A DNA stretch of 64,000 nt from Sanguibacter gelidistatuariae (GTDB taxonomy: Bacteria; Actinomycetota; Actinomycetes; Actinomycetales; Cellulomonadaceae): positions 186,001 to 250,000 of the forward strand of contig NZ_FMYH01000001.1 of the NCBI RefSeq assembly GCF_900096585.1, read 5' to 3'. The first letter of the stretch is position 1, and each line of letters opens with the position of its first letter. Positions 38,263 through 47,618 of the stretch are shown here, in pieces. The notes under the pieces were generated by a model. It did not search any database and was not told where the DNA came from. It saw only the letters and a program-made list of their open reading frames with translations. A program made the translations under genes and the position numbers.

Positions 38263-39115
38263 GGATCCTCCAGCGGGTGACGCGACGCTCGATCAGAGCG
38301 ATCACGGCGAACAGAGTGAGGCTGAGCACGACGATGATGCAGATCGACACGAAGACGCGGTCGGCACGGAAGGCCGACTTCTGCAGCAGCATGTAGTGCC
38401 CGATCCCCTTGTCGGAGCCCACCCACTCACCGATCACGGCGCCCATAACCGCGTAGGTTGCGGCGATCTTCAGGCCGGAGAACACCGAGGGCAGCGACCA
38501 CGGGACCTCGAGCTTCCAGAAGATCTGGGACCGGGTGGCCCCGGACATGCGCAGGTAGTCGCGCATCATCGGGTCGGCGCCGCGCAGCCCGTCCATCGCG
38601 GCCACGGCCACGGGGAAGAACGTCACGAGGATGATGACGACGAGCTTGGGTGTCAGCCCGAAGCCGAACCAGATGACCAGCAGCGGCGCGAGGGCGATCG
38701 ACGGCACGTTCTGGCTGATGATGAGCAGCGGGTAGAGGGCCGCCTTGAGCGGCTCGACGTGGTGCAGCACCCCCGCGATGGCCAGCCCCAGGAGAGACCC
38801 GGCCGCGAAGCCGAGCAGGGTGAGCGACGTCGTCGCGACGACGTCGTCCCACAGGCCTGCGCTCTCCGCGACCCATTCCCGGGCGATCGCGATCGGGCCC
38901 GGCAGCATCCAGGCCTCGACGTGGAACACCCGGACCGCCAGCTCCCACCCGACGAGGATGACGACGACGGCGAGGGTCGGCGCGAGCACGGCGCGCAGGC
39001 GCCGCGACCCGGTGCGGGCCGACGGACGCTGCGTCGTCGGGCGGGGCGTCTTCACGCGACGCTTGGTGGCGCGCGGCGTCGTCCCGGGGCGTGGCGCGAG
39101 GGTGGACGAGGTCAC
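38252..39115 (-). CDS. ABC transporter permease (ThiX/SsuC type)
   Basis: 287 residues from the GTG at 39115 that overlaps the binding-protein stop (GTGA). A very basic N-terminus is followed by about six membrane helices. The EAA-type loop is 'MMRDYLRMSGATRSQIFWKLEVPWSLP', and 'GAVIGEWVGSDKGIGHYMLLQ' is a hallmark of the NitT/TauT permease family. It forms the channel for the adjacent ATPase and binding protein. Confidence 0.9.
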   Translation of the reverse strand: MTSSTLAPRPGTTPRATKRRVKTPRPTTQRPSARTGSRRLRAVLAPTLAVVVILVGWELAVRVFHVEAWMLPGPIAIAREWVAESAGLWDDVVATTSLTLLGFAAGSLLGLAIAGVLHHVEPLKAALYPLLIISQNVPSIALAPLLVIWFGFGLTPKLVVIILVTFFPVAVAAMDGLRGADPMMRDYLRMSGATRSQIFWKLEVPWSLPSVFSGLKIAATYAVMGAVIGEWVGSDKGIGHYMLLQKSAFRADRVFVSICIIVVLSLTLFAVIALIERRVTRWRIRDR

Positions 39116-40143
39116 TTCTCGCTGCTCCCGGCGGCCGCACCCTCGGCGAACTGGTTGGTGTACGCGGCGGCGTAGTCGAAGCCGGGATCGATGATCTTGT
39201 GGTCCTCGAGCCATCCGGTGAAGTTGGCCCACACCTCGTCGCGCTGGTATCCCCAGACCGGCGAGTCGGACTGGTACTCCGCGGCGAGGTATTCAGCGCT
39301 GGCGCGCACCTGGTCGGCGTCGAGGTCGGGGACGGAGTCGAGCAGGATCTGCGCGGAGCCGTCCGGGTCCGAGATGGCGTCCTCGTAGCCTTCGCGGGCT
39401 CCGTCGACAAAGGCCTGGACGACGTCGGGGTCGTCGGCGATGAGCTTCTCGTTGGCGATGATCACCGGGGTGTACCAGTCGAGGGCGTCGTCGTAGTCGC
39501 GGACGAGCTGGAGGTTGAGGTCGGTGCCCTGGGTGGTTGCGAGCGGGACGTCCCACCCGGCGTAGACCCAGCCGAGGTCGATGTCGCGCTTGAACGCCTG
39601 GAGGACGCTCGTGGAGCCGATGTCGATGTTCTTCACCGCAGCCGGGTCGCCGCCGTCGGCCTCGACGAGAGCGTCGAGGATCGCGGACTCGATCGGGGAG
39701 CCCCATCCCCCGTAGGTGTGCCCCTGGTAGTCGGCCGGGCTGGTGATGCCACGGTCGACGGGCGAGGCGAATCCCGAGGTGTTGTGCGCGATGACCGCGG
39801 AGATCGACACGATCGGGACGCCCTGGCCGCGAGCCTGGGTCACGGTCTCCTGGAAGGAGACACCGAACTCGGCCTTGCCGGAGCCGACGAGCGCCTCGGC
39901 GCCGTCCTCGGGCGGCTGGATGATCGTGACGTCGAGCCCGTGATCGGCGAAGTAGCCCTTCTCCAGGGCGACATAGATGCCCGTGTGGTTGGTGTTGGGC
40001 GTCCAGTCGAGGACGAAGGTCACCGGGGTGAGCTTGTCGGCGGAGTCGGAGGTCGCGGCGTCGGACGAGGAGGAGCACGCGCTCAGGGCGACGACAGACG
40101 TAGCGACGAGGAGGGCGGTCAAGGGCGAACGGAGGGCAGACAT
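39112..40143 (-). CDS. ThiY-like ABC substrate-binding lipoprotein (thiamine pyrimidine precursor)
   Basis: 343 residues. Lipoprotein signal 'TSVVALSACSSSS' (lipobox LSAC). The mature part opens with 'TFVLDWTPNTNHTGIYVALEKG' and continues 'LVGSGKAEFGVSFQETVTQARG', the typical NMT1/ThiY pattern for formylaminopyrimidine/HMP-type ligands; 'GGWGSPIESAILDALV' and 'DLGWVYAGWDVPLA' also fit. It is second in the leftward operon, 56 bases after the kinase gene. The substrate is inferred from family resemblance; sulfonates are the alternative. Confidence 0.82.
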   Translation of the reverse strand: MSALRSPLTALLVATSVVALSACSSSSDAATSDSADKLTPVTFVLDWTPNTNHTGIYVALEKGYFADHGLDVTIIQPPEDGAEALVGSGKAEFGVSFQETVTQARGQGVPIVSISAVIAHNTSGFASPVDRGITSPADYQGHTYGGWGSPIESAILDALVEADGGDPAAVKNIDIGSTSVLQAFKRDIDLGWVYAGWDVPLATTQGTDLNLQLVRDYDDALDWYTPVIIANEKLIADDPDVVQAFVDGAREGYEDAISDPDGSAQILLDSVPDLDADQVRASAEYLAAEYQSDSPVWGYQRDEVWANFTGWLEDHKIIDPGFDYAAAYTNQFAEGAAAGSSEK

Positions 40144-40199
40144 GGCTGTCCTTCCTGCTGAGGTCTGGATGGTCTGGGGTGTGCTGGTCGTGCTGGGTC

Positions 40200-40904
40200 T
40201 CAGGTGCGCTCGTAGAGTCGACACGAGGTGCGCAGGAGCGTCTCGGCCGCCTCGTGCACGACGACGTCCGCGCGGTCCGCGGTCCGCGCGCGGCTCGCGA
40301 GGGCTCGCTCCTGGGCGGCCCACATCTCCCGGTACGGCGCGTAGAGCTCGCGGTCCGAGCGGCCGGCGAGCCGGTCGGCCCGCAGCGCGTCGGAGGTGTC
40401 GACCCACACGAGGGCCGAGATCAACGAGCGGTCGACCGTGCCGATGCCGCTTCCCTCCAGGACGACGACGGGCTCCGCCTCGACGCGCACCCAGGGACCC
40501 GGGCGTGCGCCGTGCCAGTCGTACTCGCGCACGAGCGCCGCACGACCCTGCGTCCACGGGGCCAGGAGGTGGGCGGAGACGTGCGCGATGCCGTCGGCGA
40601 GGGCGTCCCATCCGGGGACGAACTCGTCCACGTGGAAGACGGGGGCGCCCAGCGTCCGGGCGAGGCGATCGGCGAACCACGTCTTGCCCGAGCCGGAGAA
40701 CCCGTCGACGGCGATGACGTGGACGGGCCGGCGGAGTCCCGGCGTCGGCGCAGGGCCGGTGCTGGACGGGCCGAGCGTCGCGGCGAGCTCGTGCCAGTCG
40801 AGGGTGCGCTCCTCGGAGCGAGGCGCGGCGGCGGGGCCGGGGGCCGTCGTCGGACGGGCCGGTCGCCGGGGGACCCCGGGCAGGGAGCGATGTGGGTCGG
40901 TCAT
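40200..40904 (-). CDS. Uridine-kinase-like P-loop protein, first gene of the ThiY operon
   Basis: 234 residues. Walker A 'VDGFSGSGKTWFADRLAR' is followed by 'VFHVDEFVPGWDAL' and 'VVVLEGSGIGTVDRS', the layout of uridine kinase/phosphoribulokinase-like small-molecule kinases. The N-terminal ~45 residues are Pro/Ala/Arg-rich and probably disordered. In this operon it may phosphorylate the imported pyrimidine or a related alcohol (inference only). It is the first gene and lies divergent from the GntR regulator. Confidence 0.75.
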   Translation of the reverse strand: MTDPHRSLPGVPRRPARPTTAPGPAAAPRSEERTLDWHELAATLGPSSTGPAPTPGLRRPVHVIAVDGFSGSGKTWFADRLARTLGAPVFHVDEFVPGWDALADGIAHVSAHLLAPWTQGRAALVREYDWHGARPGPWVRVEAEPVVVLEGSGIGTVDRSLISALVWVDTSDALRADRLAGRSDRELYAPYREMWAAQERALASRARTADRADVVVHEAAETLLRTSCRLYERT

Positions 40905-41228
40905 GAGGGACGACTTCTCAGGAGAGGGGCGTCACGCGGCCTGGCCCGTTTCCGGGGCGGGTGGCATGCGTGCGGACAGCTGGTGTCAGGACGCGCCGTC
41001 GACCCGTAAGGTTTCGGCGCGTCTAGCGACAGCGCGCACAACAGGGCCGCCATGCGGCCGTGCGGTGTGCGTGCGTGCTCACTAGGTCTCCTCGGGAAGT
41101 GGTGATGCCGCCAGCGTAGCGACTTTGTGCACACAGATCAACATCATGGCGTAGTTGCGTATACGCAGATGCGTGACGGGCTAGGATCAACCTCGACGGT
41201 CGAGCCGCCCGACCCGAGAGGACTGCCA
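40905..41228. promoter_or_regulatory. Divergent promoter region of the ThiY operon and gntR gene
   Basis: 324 bases without a gene. It holds a perfect 12-base palindrome (41156-41167). I looked for TPP-riboswitch core elements on the minus strand (CUGAGA, ACC-GAACCUGA, the CCGGCG-AGGGA arm) and did not find them. Confidence 0.4.
41156..41167. promoter_or_regulatory. Perfect 12-bp palindrome TGCGTATACGCA, candidate GntR operator
   Basis: Fully symmetric with a central TATA. It lies 62 bases before the GTG of the GntR gene and about 250 bases from the divergent operon, the usual place for an FCD-class GntR operator. A TAGGAT hexamer that could serve as -10 lies just downstream. Confidence 0.5.
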
Positions 41229-41912
41229 GTGAGCACCATGTTGACCACACCGACCGGTGACGTCGTCGGCGACCGGGCAGAAGCCGCCGCCCAGCACTAT
41301 CGCCGCATCCGCGCCGACATCCTCGACGGGGCCTTCCCCACCGGCTCCGTGCTGCACGAGACCGCGCTCACCGACCGCTACGGCGTGTCCCGGACCCCGA
41401 TCCGCGAGGCCCTCGCCCGTCTCGAGCACGACGGTCTGCTCGACCGCGCCCCCCGCGGCTACCGGGTGCGCTCAGGCACACCCGAGGATGTCCTCGACAT
41501 CTACGAGGCGCGCATCGCCCTGGAGGCCGTGGCCGCGGCCAACGCCGCGACCCGTCGCACCGAGCTCGAGCTCGCCCGGCTCGAGGGCCTGCACGCGGAG
41601 GCCGCGGCCGCAGACGACCTCACGACCGGTCGTCGCCTCAACTCGGCCTGGCACGAAGAGCTGTGGTCGGCCGCGCACAACAGCACGGTCCGCAACCTCC
41701 TGACCCGCCTGACCGCGCAGCTGCGCATCTACGACAGCCACCGGAGCGAGGACCCGAGCGACCTCGCGCAGTCCCAGGCCGAGCACGAACAGATCATGGA
41801 AGCGCTCCGCAGCCGCGACGCGACCGCCGCGGGCATGGCCATCAGCGCGCACCTCGACCGGTCCCGCGACCTGCGCCTGCGCGCCTTCGCCTCGCACCCG
41901 AGCGAGGCCTAG
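41229..41912 (+). CDS. GntR-family regulator, FCD class
   Basis: 227 residues from the GTG at 41229 (GAGAGGA eight bases upstream); an ATG three codons later is the alternative. Winged helix: 'YRRIRADILDGAFPTGSVLHE' and 'LTDRYGVSRTPIREALARLE'. The all-helical FCD sensor follows, with metal-binding residues spread through 'YEARIALEAVAAANAA', 'HEELWSAAHN' and 'EHEQIMEAL'. It probably controls itself and the divergent ThiY-like operon through the palindrome at 41156. The ligand is unknown. Confidence 0.9.
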   Translation: MSTMLTTPTGDVVGDRAEAAAQHYRRIRADILDGAFPTGSVLHETALTDRYGVSRTPIREALARLEHDGLLDRAPRGYRVRSGTPEDVLDIYEARIALEAVAAANAATRRTELELARLEGLHAEAAAADDLTTGRRLNSAWHEELWSAAHNSTVRNLLTRLTAQLRIYDSHRSEDPSDLAQSQAEHEQIMEALRSRDATAAGMAISAHLDRSRDLRLRAFASHPSEA

Positions 41913-41966
41913 GGCGAGGTCTAGGACGTCGCTGGGTCGGTCACGATCGGCCCAGCGACGTCGGCC

Positions 41967-42173
41967 TCAGTCGCGCGTCTCGCGCAGGTGCTCGATCTCC
42001 GCTTCGGTCTCGGGGTCCTCGAGGTGCGCGACGACTGATGCCTCCTCCGCCACCTCGTCCGGCGACGCATCCTCCGGCTCTTCCTTCGCCTCCGGGCCGG
42101 CGTCTTCCCTGACGCCCTCGACGATCTCCGGTATGAACACCGGTCCTGATGTGCCGAATCCGCTTGTCGTCAT
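41967..42173 (-). CDS. Small acidic protein of unknown function
   Basis: 68 residues. I believe it is real because AAGGAGAAGGTC lies immediately before the ATG. It is very rich in Glu/Asp ('EDAGPEAKEEPEDASPDEVAEE') with a Gly/Ser/Pro N-terminus and no cysteine or hydrophobic core, so it is likely disordered. It is convergent with gntR and 118 bases downstream of the MFS gene on the same strand. No family recognised. Confidence 0.6.
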   Translation of the reverse strand: MTTSGFGTSGPVFIPEIVEGVREDAGPEAKEEPEDASPDEVAEEASVVAHLEDPETEAEIEHLRETRD

Positions 42174-42291
42174 GACCTTCTCCTTGTCCGTGTCGTGCCT
42201 GGCTGCAGCCGCTGCCGACTGTCACGTGATGCCTCCATGCTCGTCCCCCGATCGGGTCTTCACCCTTCGAGCCCTCCGGTCAGTCCGCCGG

Positions 42292-43809
42292 TCAGTCCGC
42301 CGGAGCCGCCGGGGCCGCCGTGGACACGTCGGCTCGGACGCTCCGCGGGGCCGGGCCCGGCGGGAAGATCAGGGTGCACAGCACCGCCCCGAACAGGAAG
42401 ATCCCGGCCGACCACCAGAAGGCCGTGTGGTACCCGGCGAGCGCGGCCTGGGAGGTGACAGCCGACGTCGGGCTGGTGAGCTTGAGGTCGGTCATGAGGG
42501 TGGTGAGGTGGCTGGCGGTCGCCGAGGCGGCCATCGTGCTCAGCAGCGCGATGCCGATCGCGCCGCCCACCTGCTGGGACGTGTTGACGAGCGAGGAGCC
42601 GACGCCGGCATCGTCGTCGCGCAGGCCCAGGGTCGCGGTGCCGAGGGCGGAGGCGAAGAGCATGCCGACGCCCAGGCCCGCGAAGAGCAGCGGGACGAGC
42701 ACCCCGGGGAAGTAGGTGGTGGAGTCGTCGAACCGCGTCATCAGCGCAAGTGCGAACGCGCCGATCACCATGCCCGTGCCCACCAGCCGGCGCGGCCCGA
42801 TGCGCACCAGGAAGAATGCGCCGACCAGCGCGGACGTCGTCGCGAGGACGGCGACCATCGGCAGGAATGCCAGGCCGGTGCGCATGGCGGTGAAGCCGAG
42901 AGTGTCCTGCAGATAGTAGGTGAGGAAGAGGAACACGCCGAAGAGCCCGGACCCGGCGAAGAGTACGGCCGTGAGTGCGCCGCCGCGGAAGCGGTTGCTG
43001 AGCACCCGCAGCGGCAGCAGCGGCGAGGTCAGCGTCCGCTGCAGCATCAGGAAGATGGCCACGAGCACGACGCCGCCGATCAACAGGACGAGCGTGGCCG
43101 GGTCGGACCAGCCTGCGGTCTCGGCGTGGGAGAGACCGTAGACGATGCCGAAGAGGCCGCCGGCGATGAGGACGGCGCTGAGCGGGTTGACGCTGACGTC
43201 GTGGTCGGGGAGCGTCCGGGGCAGCAGGACCACGGCGCCGACGAAGGCGATCACCGCGAAGACGATATTGACCAGCAGGCACCACCGCCACGTGAGGTAC
43301 TCGGTGAGGAACCCGCCGAGCAGCAGACCGATCGCGCCGCCGGCGCCACTCGCCGCACCCCAGATACCGAAGGCCTTCGGTCGCGTCGGTAGTCCCTCGA
43401 AGGTGACCGTGACCAGGGACAACGCGGCCGGTGCCATGAGCGCCCCGAAGGCGCCCTGGAGGCCACGGGCCGCGATGAGCACGTGATACGTCGGCGCCAG
43501 CCCACCCATCGTCGACGCGACCGCGAAGCCGACGACGCCGATCAGGAACGTCGTGCGCCGCCCGACCCGGTCCCCGATCCGGCCGCCGATGATGAGCAGC
43601 CCACCAAAAGCGAGGGAGTAGGCCGTGACCACCCACTGGCGCATGTCGGCCGGCATGCCGAGGTCCTTCTGGGCGGTGGGCAGGGCGATGTTGACGATCG
43701 TCGCATCGAGCACAACCATGAGCTGCGCGGTGACCAGGACGGCGAGGATCCACCAGATCTTGAGGTCTCCCGGCGCCACACCGGTGCGGTGCCGTGCGCC
43801 TGTGGCCAT
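42292..43809 (-). CDS. MFS transporter, DHA2 (14-helix) drug-efflux type
   Basis: 505 residues with about 14 hydrophobic segments. 'MVVLDATIVNIALPTAQKDLG' is the DHA2 motif in helix 1; the loop 2-3 motif is 'LIIGGRIGDRVGRRTTFLIG'; 'RGLQGAFGALMAPAALSLVT' is the antiporter motif C region. It exports drugs or other toxic amphiphiles by proton antiport; substrate unknown. It has a private transcription unit; no regulator of the TetR type is adjacent. Confidence 0.9.
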   Translation of the reverse strand: MATGARHRTGVAPGDLKIWWILAVLVTAQLMVVLDATIVNIALPTAQKDLGMPADMRQWVVTAYSLAFGGLLIIGGRIGDRVGRRTTFLIGVVGFAVASTMGGLAPTYHVLIAARGLQGAFGALMAPAALSLVTVTFEGLPTRPKAFGIWGAASGAGGAIGLLLGGFLTEYLTWRWCLLVNIVFAVIAFVGAVVLLPRTLPDHDVSVNPLSAVLIAGGLFGIVYGLSHAETAGWSDPATLVLLIGGVVLVAIFLMLQRTLTSPLLPLRVLSNRFRGGALTAVLFAGSGLFGVFLFLTYYLQDTLGFTAMRTGLAFLPMVAVLATTSALVGAFFLVRIGPRRLVGTGMVIGAFALALMTRFDDSTTYFPGVLVPLLFAGLGVGMLFASALGTATLGLRDDDAGVGSSLVNTSQQVGGAIGIALLSTMAASATASHLTTLMTDLKLTSPTSAVTSQAALAGYHTAFWWSAGIFLFGAVLCTLIFPPGPAPRSVRADVSTAAPAAPAD

Positions 43810-43990
43810 GACTCCGCCTCCCGCTCCCGCAGGCAGTGCCGGCTGGTGCCAGCGCGATCAAGCGGACCCTCTAGCAGGGTAAGCCGGGGCCGCGCGGCAC
43901 GCGCGAGCACCTGCCGGCGCGGGCGGGGCGCGGGTGCCAGCCCGGGTGCCAGCCGGGCCGGCCCGCCCCGGCCTTGCGGCGCCGCCCCCC

Positions 43991-46030
43991 CTACCCGAGC
44001 ACCCCGACCAGCTCCCCCAGCGCGCCGTCGCGGGCGAAGACCGGGATGACGCCCAGGGGCGCCGCCTCCTCGACCCAGGCCCCGCCGTCGTGCACGGCGC
44101 CGGTGGACAGCGACGTCCAGGACGAGCCGGCCGGGAGGTACACCCGGCGTGACCGCGCACCCGCGACAAGAACCGGGGCGACCAGCAGCGACGGCCCGTA
44201 GAGGAACTGGTCGGCCACGTCCCACGCGGCCGGGTCGCCGGGGAAGTCGTGGAAGAGCCCGCGCATGATCGGCTGGCCGTCGGTGTGCGCCGAGGCCATG
44301 AGGCCGCGGGTGTACTCGCGCATGGATTCCCGGAGGAAGGCGTAGCTCGACAAGATCTCGTAGACCTCCTCGCCGTAGCTCCACAGCTCGTTCTCGGCGC
44401 CGGTGTGGCACCGCCGGGTTCCGTCGGCCGCGAGCACCTCGCGCTGCGGGCCGCGGTCGCCGTGCAGACGCATGACAGGCATGAACGCGCCCATCTGGAA
44501 CCATCGCACGAGCAGCTCGTGGAAGGCCGGGTCGTCGACGCGCCCGCCGCCGAATCCGCCGATGTCGGTCGTGAACCACGGGATCCCGGCCACGCCCATG
44601 TGGATGCCGGCCGTGACCTGGCGGCGCATCGAGGCGAAGGAGGAGTGGATGTCACCACTCCACACGAGCGCGCCGTAGCGCTGGGAGCCGGCCCAGGCGC
44701 ACCGCACGAGGTTGACCGAGTCGACCTGGCCGCCCGCGACCTGGCCGTCGTAGACCGCGCGGGAGAACAGCTGGGGGTAGACGTTGCCGACCTCGAGGGC
44801 CTGACCCGCGTAGTAGCTGTACGCCCCGAACTCGAAGAAGGTGTACTCCGGCTCCGCCTCGTCCAGCCAGAAGAGCTTGACCCCGGGGTAGTTGGCGCTC
44901 AGCTTCGCCCACAGCCACTCCCGCGCCCCGGGATGAGTCACGTCGAGGAACCGGCTTGGTCCCTCGAAGGACATCTGGATGTCGACCCCACGGTTGGACC
45001 GCACGAGGTAGCCGAGGCGGTCGAGCTCGGCGAAGTTCTCCGAGGCGAGGGAGACCTGCGGCCACACCGAGACCATGAGCTCGATGCCCAGGCCGGCGAG
45101 CTCGGCGATCATGGCCGCCGGGTCCGGCCAGAACTCCTCCTCAAAGCGGAAGTCGCCCATCTTGGGCCAGTGGAAGAAGTCCGCCACGATGACGTCCATC
45201 GGCAGGCCGCGGCGCTTGTGCTCGCGGGCGACCTGCAGCAGCTCCTCCTGGGAGGTGTAGCGCAGCTTGCACTGCCAGAACCCGAGGCCGTGCTCGGGCA
45301 TCATCGGCGCGTGCCCGGTCGCCCGGGCGTAGCTGCGCGCGATGTCCGACGGCGTCGCGCCGGCCGTGATCCAGTAGTCCAGCTGGGCGGTGGACTCCGC
45401 GACCCACTCGGTGCGATTGGTCGCGAACGTCGCCCGCCCGATGGCCGGGTTGTGCCAGAGGAAGCCGTAGCCCGCGCTCGACATCACGAAGGGCACGCTG
45501 ACCTGGGAGTTTCGGTGGGCGAGCTCGACCGTGGAGCCCTTGAGGTCGAGGATGTCCTGCTGGTACTGGCCCATCCCGTAGAGCTTCTCGTCGCGGCTCG
45601 CCACGAAGGCGGTGCGGGCACGGTAGGTGCCGCCGGGCAGGGCGTCGTAGTCGCGTGCGCGCAGCTTGAGCGCGCCGCCGTGCTCTTCCTCGGCCAGCAG
45701 CAGCGTGCCACCCGCGTCGAAGAACTCCAGCCGGCAGCGCGACCGCGTGTAGCCGGCCTGGCCGTCGAAGAACTCCTCGGCCGTCGCGACGACGCGGATC
45801 GCCCCGTTGGTCAGCGCGGCGACCTCGGCATTCCCCTCGCCCTGCCCGACGACGATGCTCGCCGCCGCGGCCGGGTCCGGTTCCAGCAGCGCCCAGTCGG
45901 AGTCGAGGATCGGTCCGCCGAGGACGGCGCGCACGCGCACCGAGTCGTCCCCCCAGGGCTCGACGACGAGGGTCTCGCCGCTGCCCCGCCAGAGGAGGCG
46001 ATGACCGTCGATGAGGAAGGCGTCAGACAC
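43991..46030 (-). CDS. Glycoside hydrolase family 31 (alpha-xylosidase-like), intracellular
   Basis: 679 residues. N-terminal beta-sandwich, then the barrel with 'FWQCKLRYTSQEELL', 'DVIVADFFHWPKMGDF', nucleophile Asp390 in 'KLFWLDEAEPEY' and acid/base Asp460 in 'LVWSGDIHSSF'. The 'WLDEAEPE' and 'FFHWPKMGD' forms are commoner in alpha-xylosidases than in maltases, so xylose-containing side chains are a likely target. There is no signal peptide. It is the last gene of the leftward operon; its start overlaps yesL by eight bases. Confidence 0.88.
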   Translation of the reverse strand: MSDAFLIDGHRLLWRGSGETLVVEPWGDDSVRVRAVLGGPILDSDWALLEPDPAAAASIVVGQGEGNAEVAALTNGAIRVVATAEEFFDGQAGYTRSRCRLEFFDAGGTLLLAEEEHGGALKLRARDYDALPGGTYRARTAFVASRDEKLYGMGQYQQDILDLKGSTVELAHRNSQVSVPFVMSSAGYGFLWHNPAIGRATFATNRTEWVAESTAQLDYWITAGATPSDIARSYARATGHAPMMPEHGLGFWQCKLRYTSQEELLQVAREHKRRGLPMDVIVADFFHWPKMGDFRFEEEFWPDPAAMIAELAGLGIELMVSVWPQVSLASENFAELDRLGYLVRSNRGVDIQMSFEGPSRFLDVTHPGAREWLWAKLSANYPGVKLFWLDEAEPEYTFFEFGAYSYYAGQALEVGNVYPQLFSRAVYDGQVAGGQVDSVNLVRCAWAGSQRYGALVWSGDIHSSFASMRRQVTAGIHMGVAGIPWFTTDIGGFGGGRVDDPAFHELLVRWFQMGAFMPVMRLHGDRGPQREVLAADGTRRCHTGAENELWSYGEEVYEILSSYAFLRESMREYTRGLMASAHTDGQPIMRGLFHDFPGDPAAWDVADQFLYGPSLLVAPVLVAGARSRRVYLPAGSSWTSLSTGAVHDGGAWVEEAAPLGVIPVFARDGALGELVGVLG

Positions 46031-46703
46031 GGGAAGGCTCCTTGGTGGGCTGGGACACAGGGACGGGCGAGGGGGCGGAGGCCCGCGGCAGCACCCCGGA
46101 CTGCCAGACGTAGGCCATGATCGCGAAGGCCGGGGCGACGACCCCGAACACGACGGCCAGCCCGGGCAGGACGTAGTACAACCCGAGGGCGACCGCGAGG
46201 ATCCCGGCGCAGACGAGCGCCAGGACCGGGCGCGCGATCGTCAGCACGGCGCTGCGCCGCAGCACCCGCGCGGGGCTCTCCGCGAAGTGTGCGTGCAGCA
46301 CGAACACGGATGCGCTCACCACGAGCAGCGCGACCGTGAGGATCCACAGCAGCCCCGTCAGGACGGGGGCGGCCGCCATGTCGACGGCGCGCAGCAGGCG
46401 GTGGTCGTAGACGACGACCGCCCACCCGGCCGTGAGCACGAGCCCGATGACGTTGGCGCCGACGAGCTCGCGCCGCCACTCGTCGTGGAACTCGCGCCAC
46501 ACCGAGGGGCGGTGGCGGGCGCCCTCCCAGTCGGCGGCCTCCATGCGGTCGCGTCGCAGGACGGCGAACACAGCCGCGGTGGCCGGGTAGACGCCGAGCA
46601 CGATCCCGCCCATGAGGGCGTGCACGATCCACAGGAGCTGCAGGTGGGCCAGCCGGAAGCCAGCATCCCCGATCCGGGTGTGCCAGCTCAGGACGCGGTT
46701 CAT
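46023..46703 (-). CDS. YesL-like DUF624 membrane protein
   Basis: 226 residues with about five to six hydrophobic segments and 'GDAGFRLAHLQLLWIVHALMG' at the N-terminus, the pattern of DUF624/YesL proteins. These nearly always accompany LplB/LplC-type sugar ABC permeases, as here; their molecular role is unknown. The start overlaps the upstream permease stop (ATGA, 46703-46700), and the end overlaps the GH31 start. Confidence 0.8.
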   Translation of the reverse strand: MNRVLSWHTRIGDAGFRLAHLQLLWIVHALMGGIVLGVYPATAAVFAVLRRDRMEAADWEGARHRPSVWREFHDEWRRELVGANVIGLVLTAGWAVVVYDHRLLRAVDMAAAPVLTGLLWILTVALLVVSASVFVLHAHFAESPARVLRRSAVLTIARPVLALVCAGILAVALGLYYVLPGLAVVFGVVAPAFAIMAYVWQSGVLPRASAPSPVPVSQPTKEPSRV

Positions 46704-47608
46704 CCCTTCACCGATCCGATCATGACGCCCTTCTCGAAGTACTTCTGCAGGAAGGGGTACAAGATGATGACGGGAAGCGTGGAGACCACGATCACGCCGT
46801 ACTTGATCTGGTCGGCGAACTGCTGGCCGTAGCCACCTCCGGTGCCGCCGGCCCCGCCCGCGCCGCCGGCGAAGGCGGAGTTCGAGATGAGGATGTCTCT
46901 CAGGACGATCTGCAACGGCTGCTTGTCGTAGTCCCGGATGAAGATGAGGCCGGTGAAGAAGTCGTTCCAGTGCGCCACGATGTAATACAGCATGATCACC
47001 GAGAGGATCGCCTTGGACAGCGGGATCGCGATCTTGAAGAAGAACTGGAAGTCGTTCGCGCCGTCGAGCGTCGCCGCCTCGTGGAGCTCTTGCGGCAGGG
47101 AGTGCTCGTAGAACGCCCTCGCGATGATGAGGTTGTAGACGTTGAGCGCCCCCGGCAGGATGAACACCCACATGTTGTTCAGCAGGCCGACTTCCTTGTA
47201 GAGCATGTACGTCGGGATGAGCCCACCGCTGAAGAACATCGTGAAGGCGAAGAACAGCATGAGCGGGCGACGCGCCGCGAAGTCGCGCCGCGAGAGGGCA
47301 TAGGCGGCCGGGATGGTGACGACCATGTTCACGCACGTCCCCAGGACCGTGTAGACGATGGTGTTCCGGTAGCCGTTCCAGATGCGGGCGTCGGCGAAGA
47401 TCTGCTCATACCCGAACCAGTTGATGCCGCGCGGGATGAACGAGACCGCCCCCGACTGGACCAGCTGCGGCGAGCTGACCGAGGCGATCATGACGAAGTA
47501 GATCGGGTACAGCGTCACGAAGACGATGACGATGAGCACGACGGACACCAGGAGGGTGAAGACGACGTCGCTCGGCGTGGAGTATCTGAGCTTCTTGAAC
47601 ATGTTCAT
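46700..47608 (-). CDS. Sugar ABC transporter permease (LplC/YtcP type)
   Basis: 302 residues, six membrane helices; 'FVTLYPIYFVMIASVSSP' and 'FFSGGLIPTYMLYKEVGLLNN' are typical of the LplC/YtcP group. EAA loop: 'ELHEAATLDGANDFQFFFKIAIPLSK'. It contains a Gly/Ala-rich loop ('GGAGGAGGTGGGYG') near residue 250, longer than usual. It begins ten bases after the LplB-type partner. Confidence 0.92.
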   Translation of the reverse strand: MNMFKKLRYSTPSDVVFTLLVSVVLIVIVFVTLYPIYFVMIASVSSPQLVQSGAVSFIPRGINWFGYEQIFADARIWNGYRNTIVYTVLGTCVNMVVTIPAAYALSRRDFAARRPLMLFFAFTMFFSGGLIPTYMLYKEVGLLNNMWVFILPGALNVYNLIIARAFYEHSLPQELHEAATLDGANDFQFFFKIAIPLSKAILSVIMLYYIVAHWNDFFTGLIFIRDYDKQPLQIVLRDILISNSAFAGGAGGAGGTGGGYGQQFADQIKYGVIVVSTLPVIILYPFLQKYFEKGVMIGSVKG

Positions 47609-47618
47609 CGGATTCCCC

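Noticed and set aside
40905-41228. TPP riboswitch before the ThiY-like operon
   Set aside because: None of the conserved THI-box core segments could be found on the minus strand.
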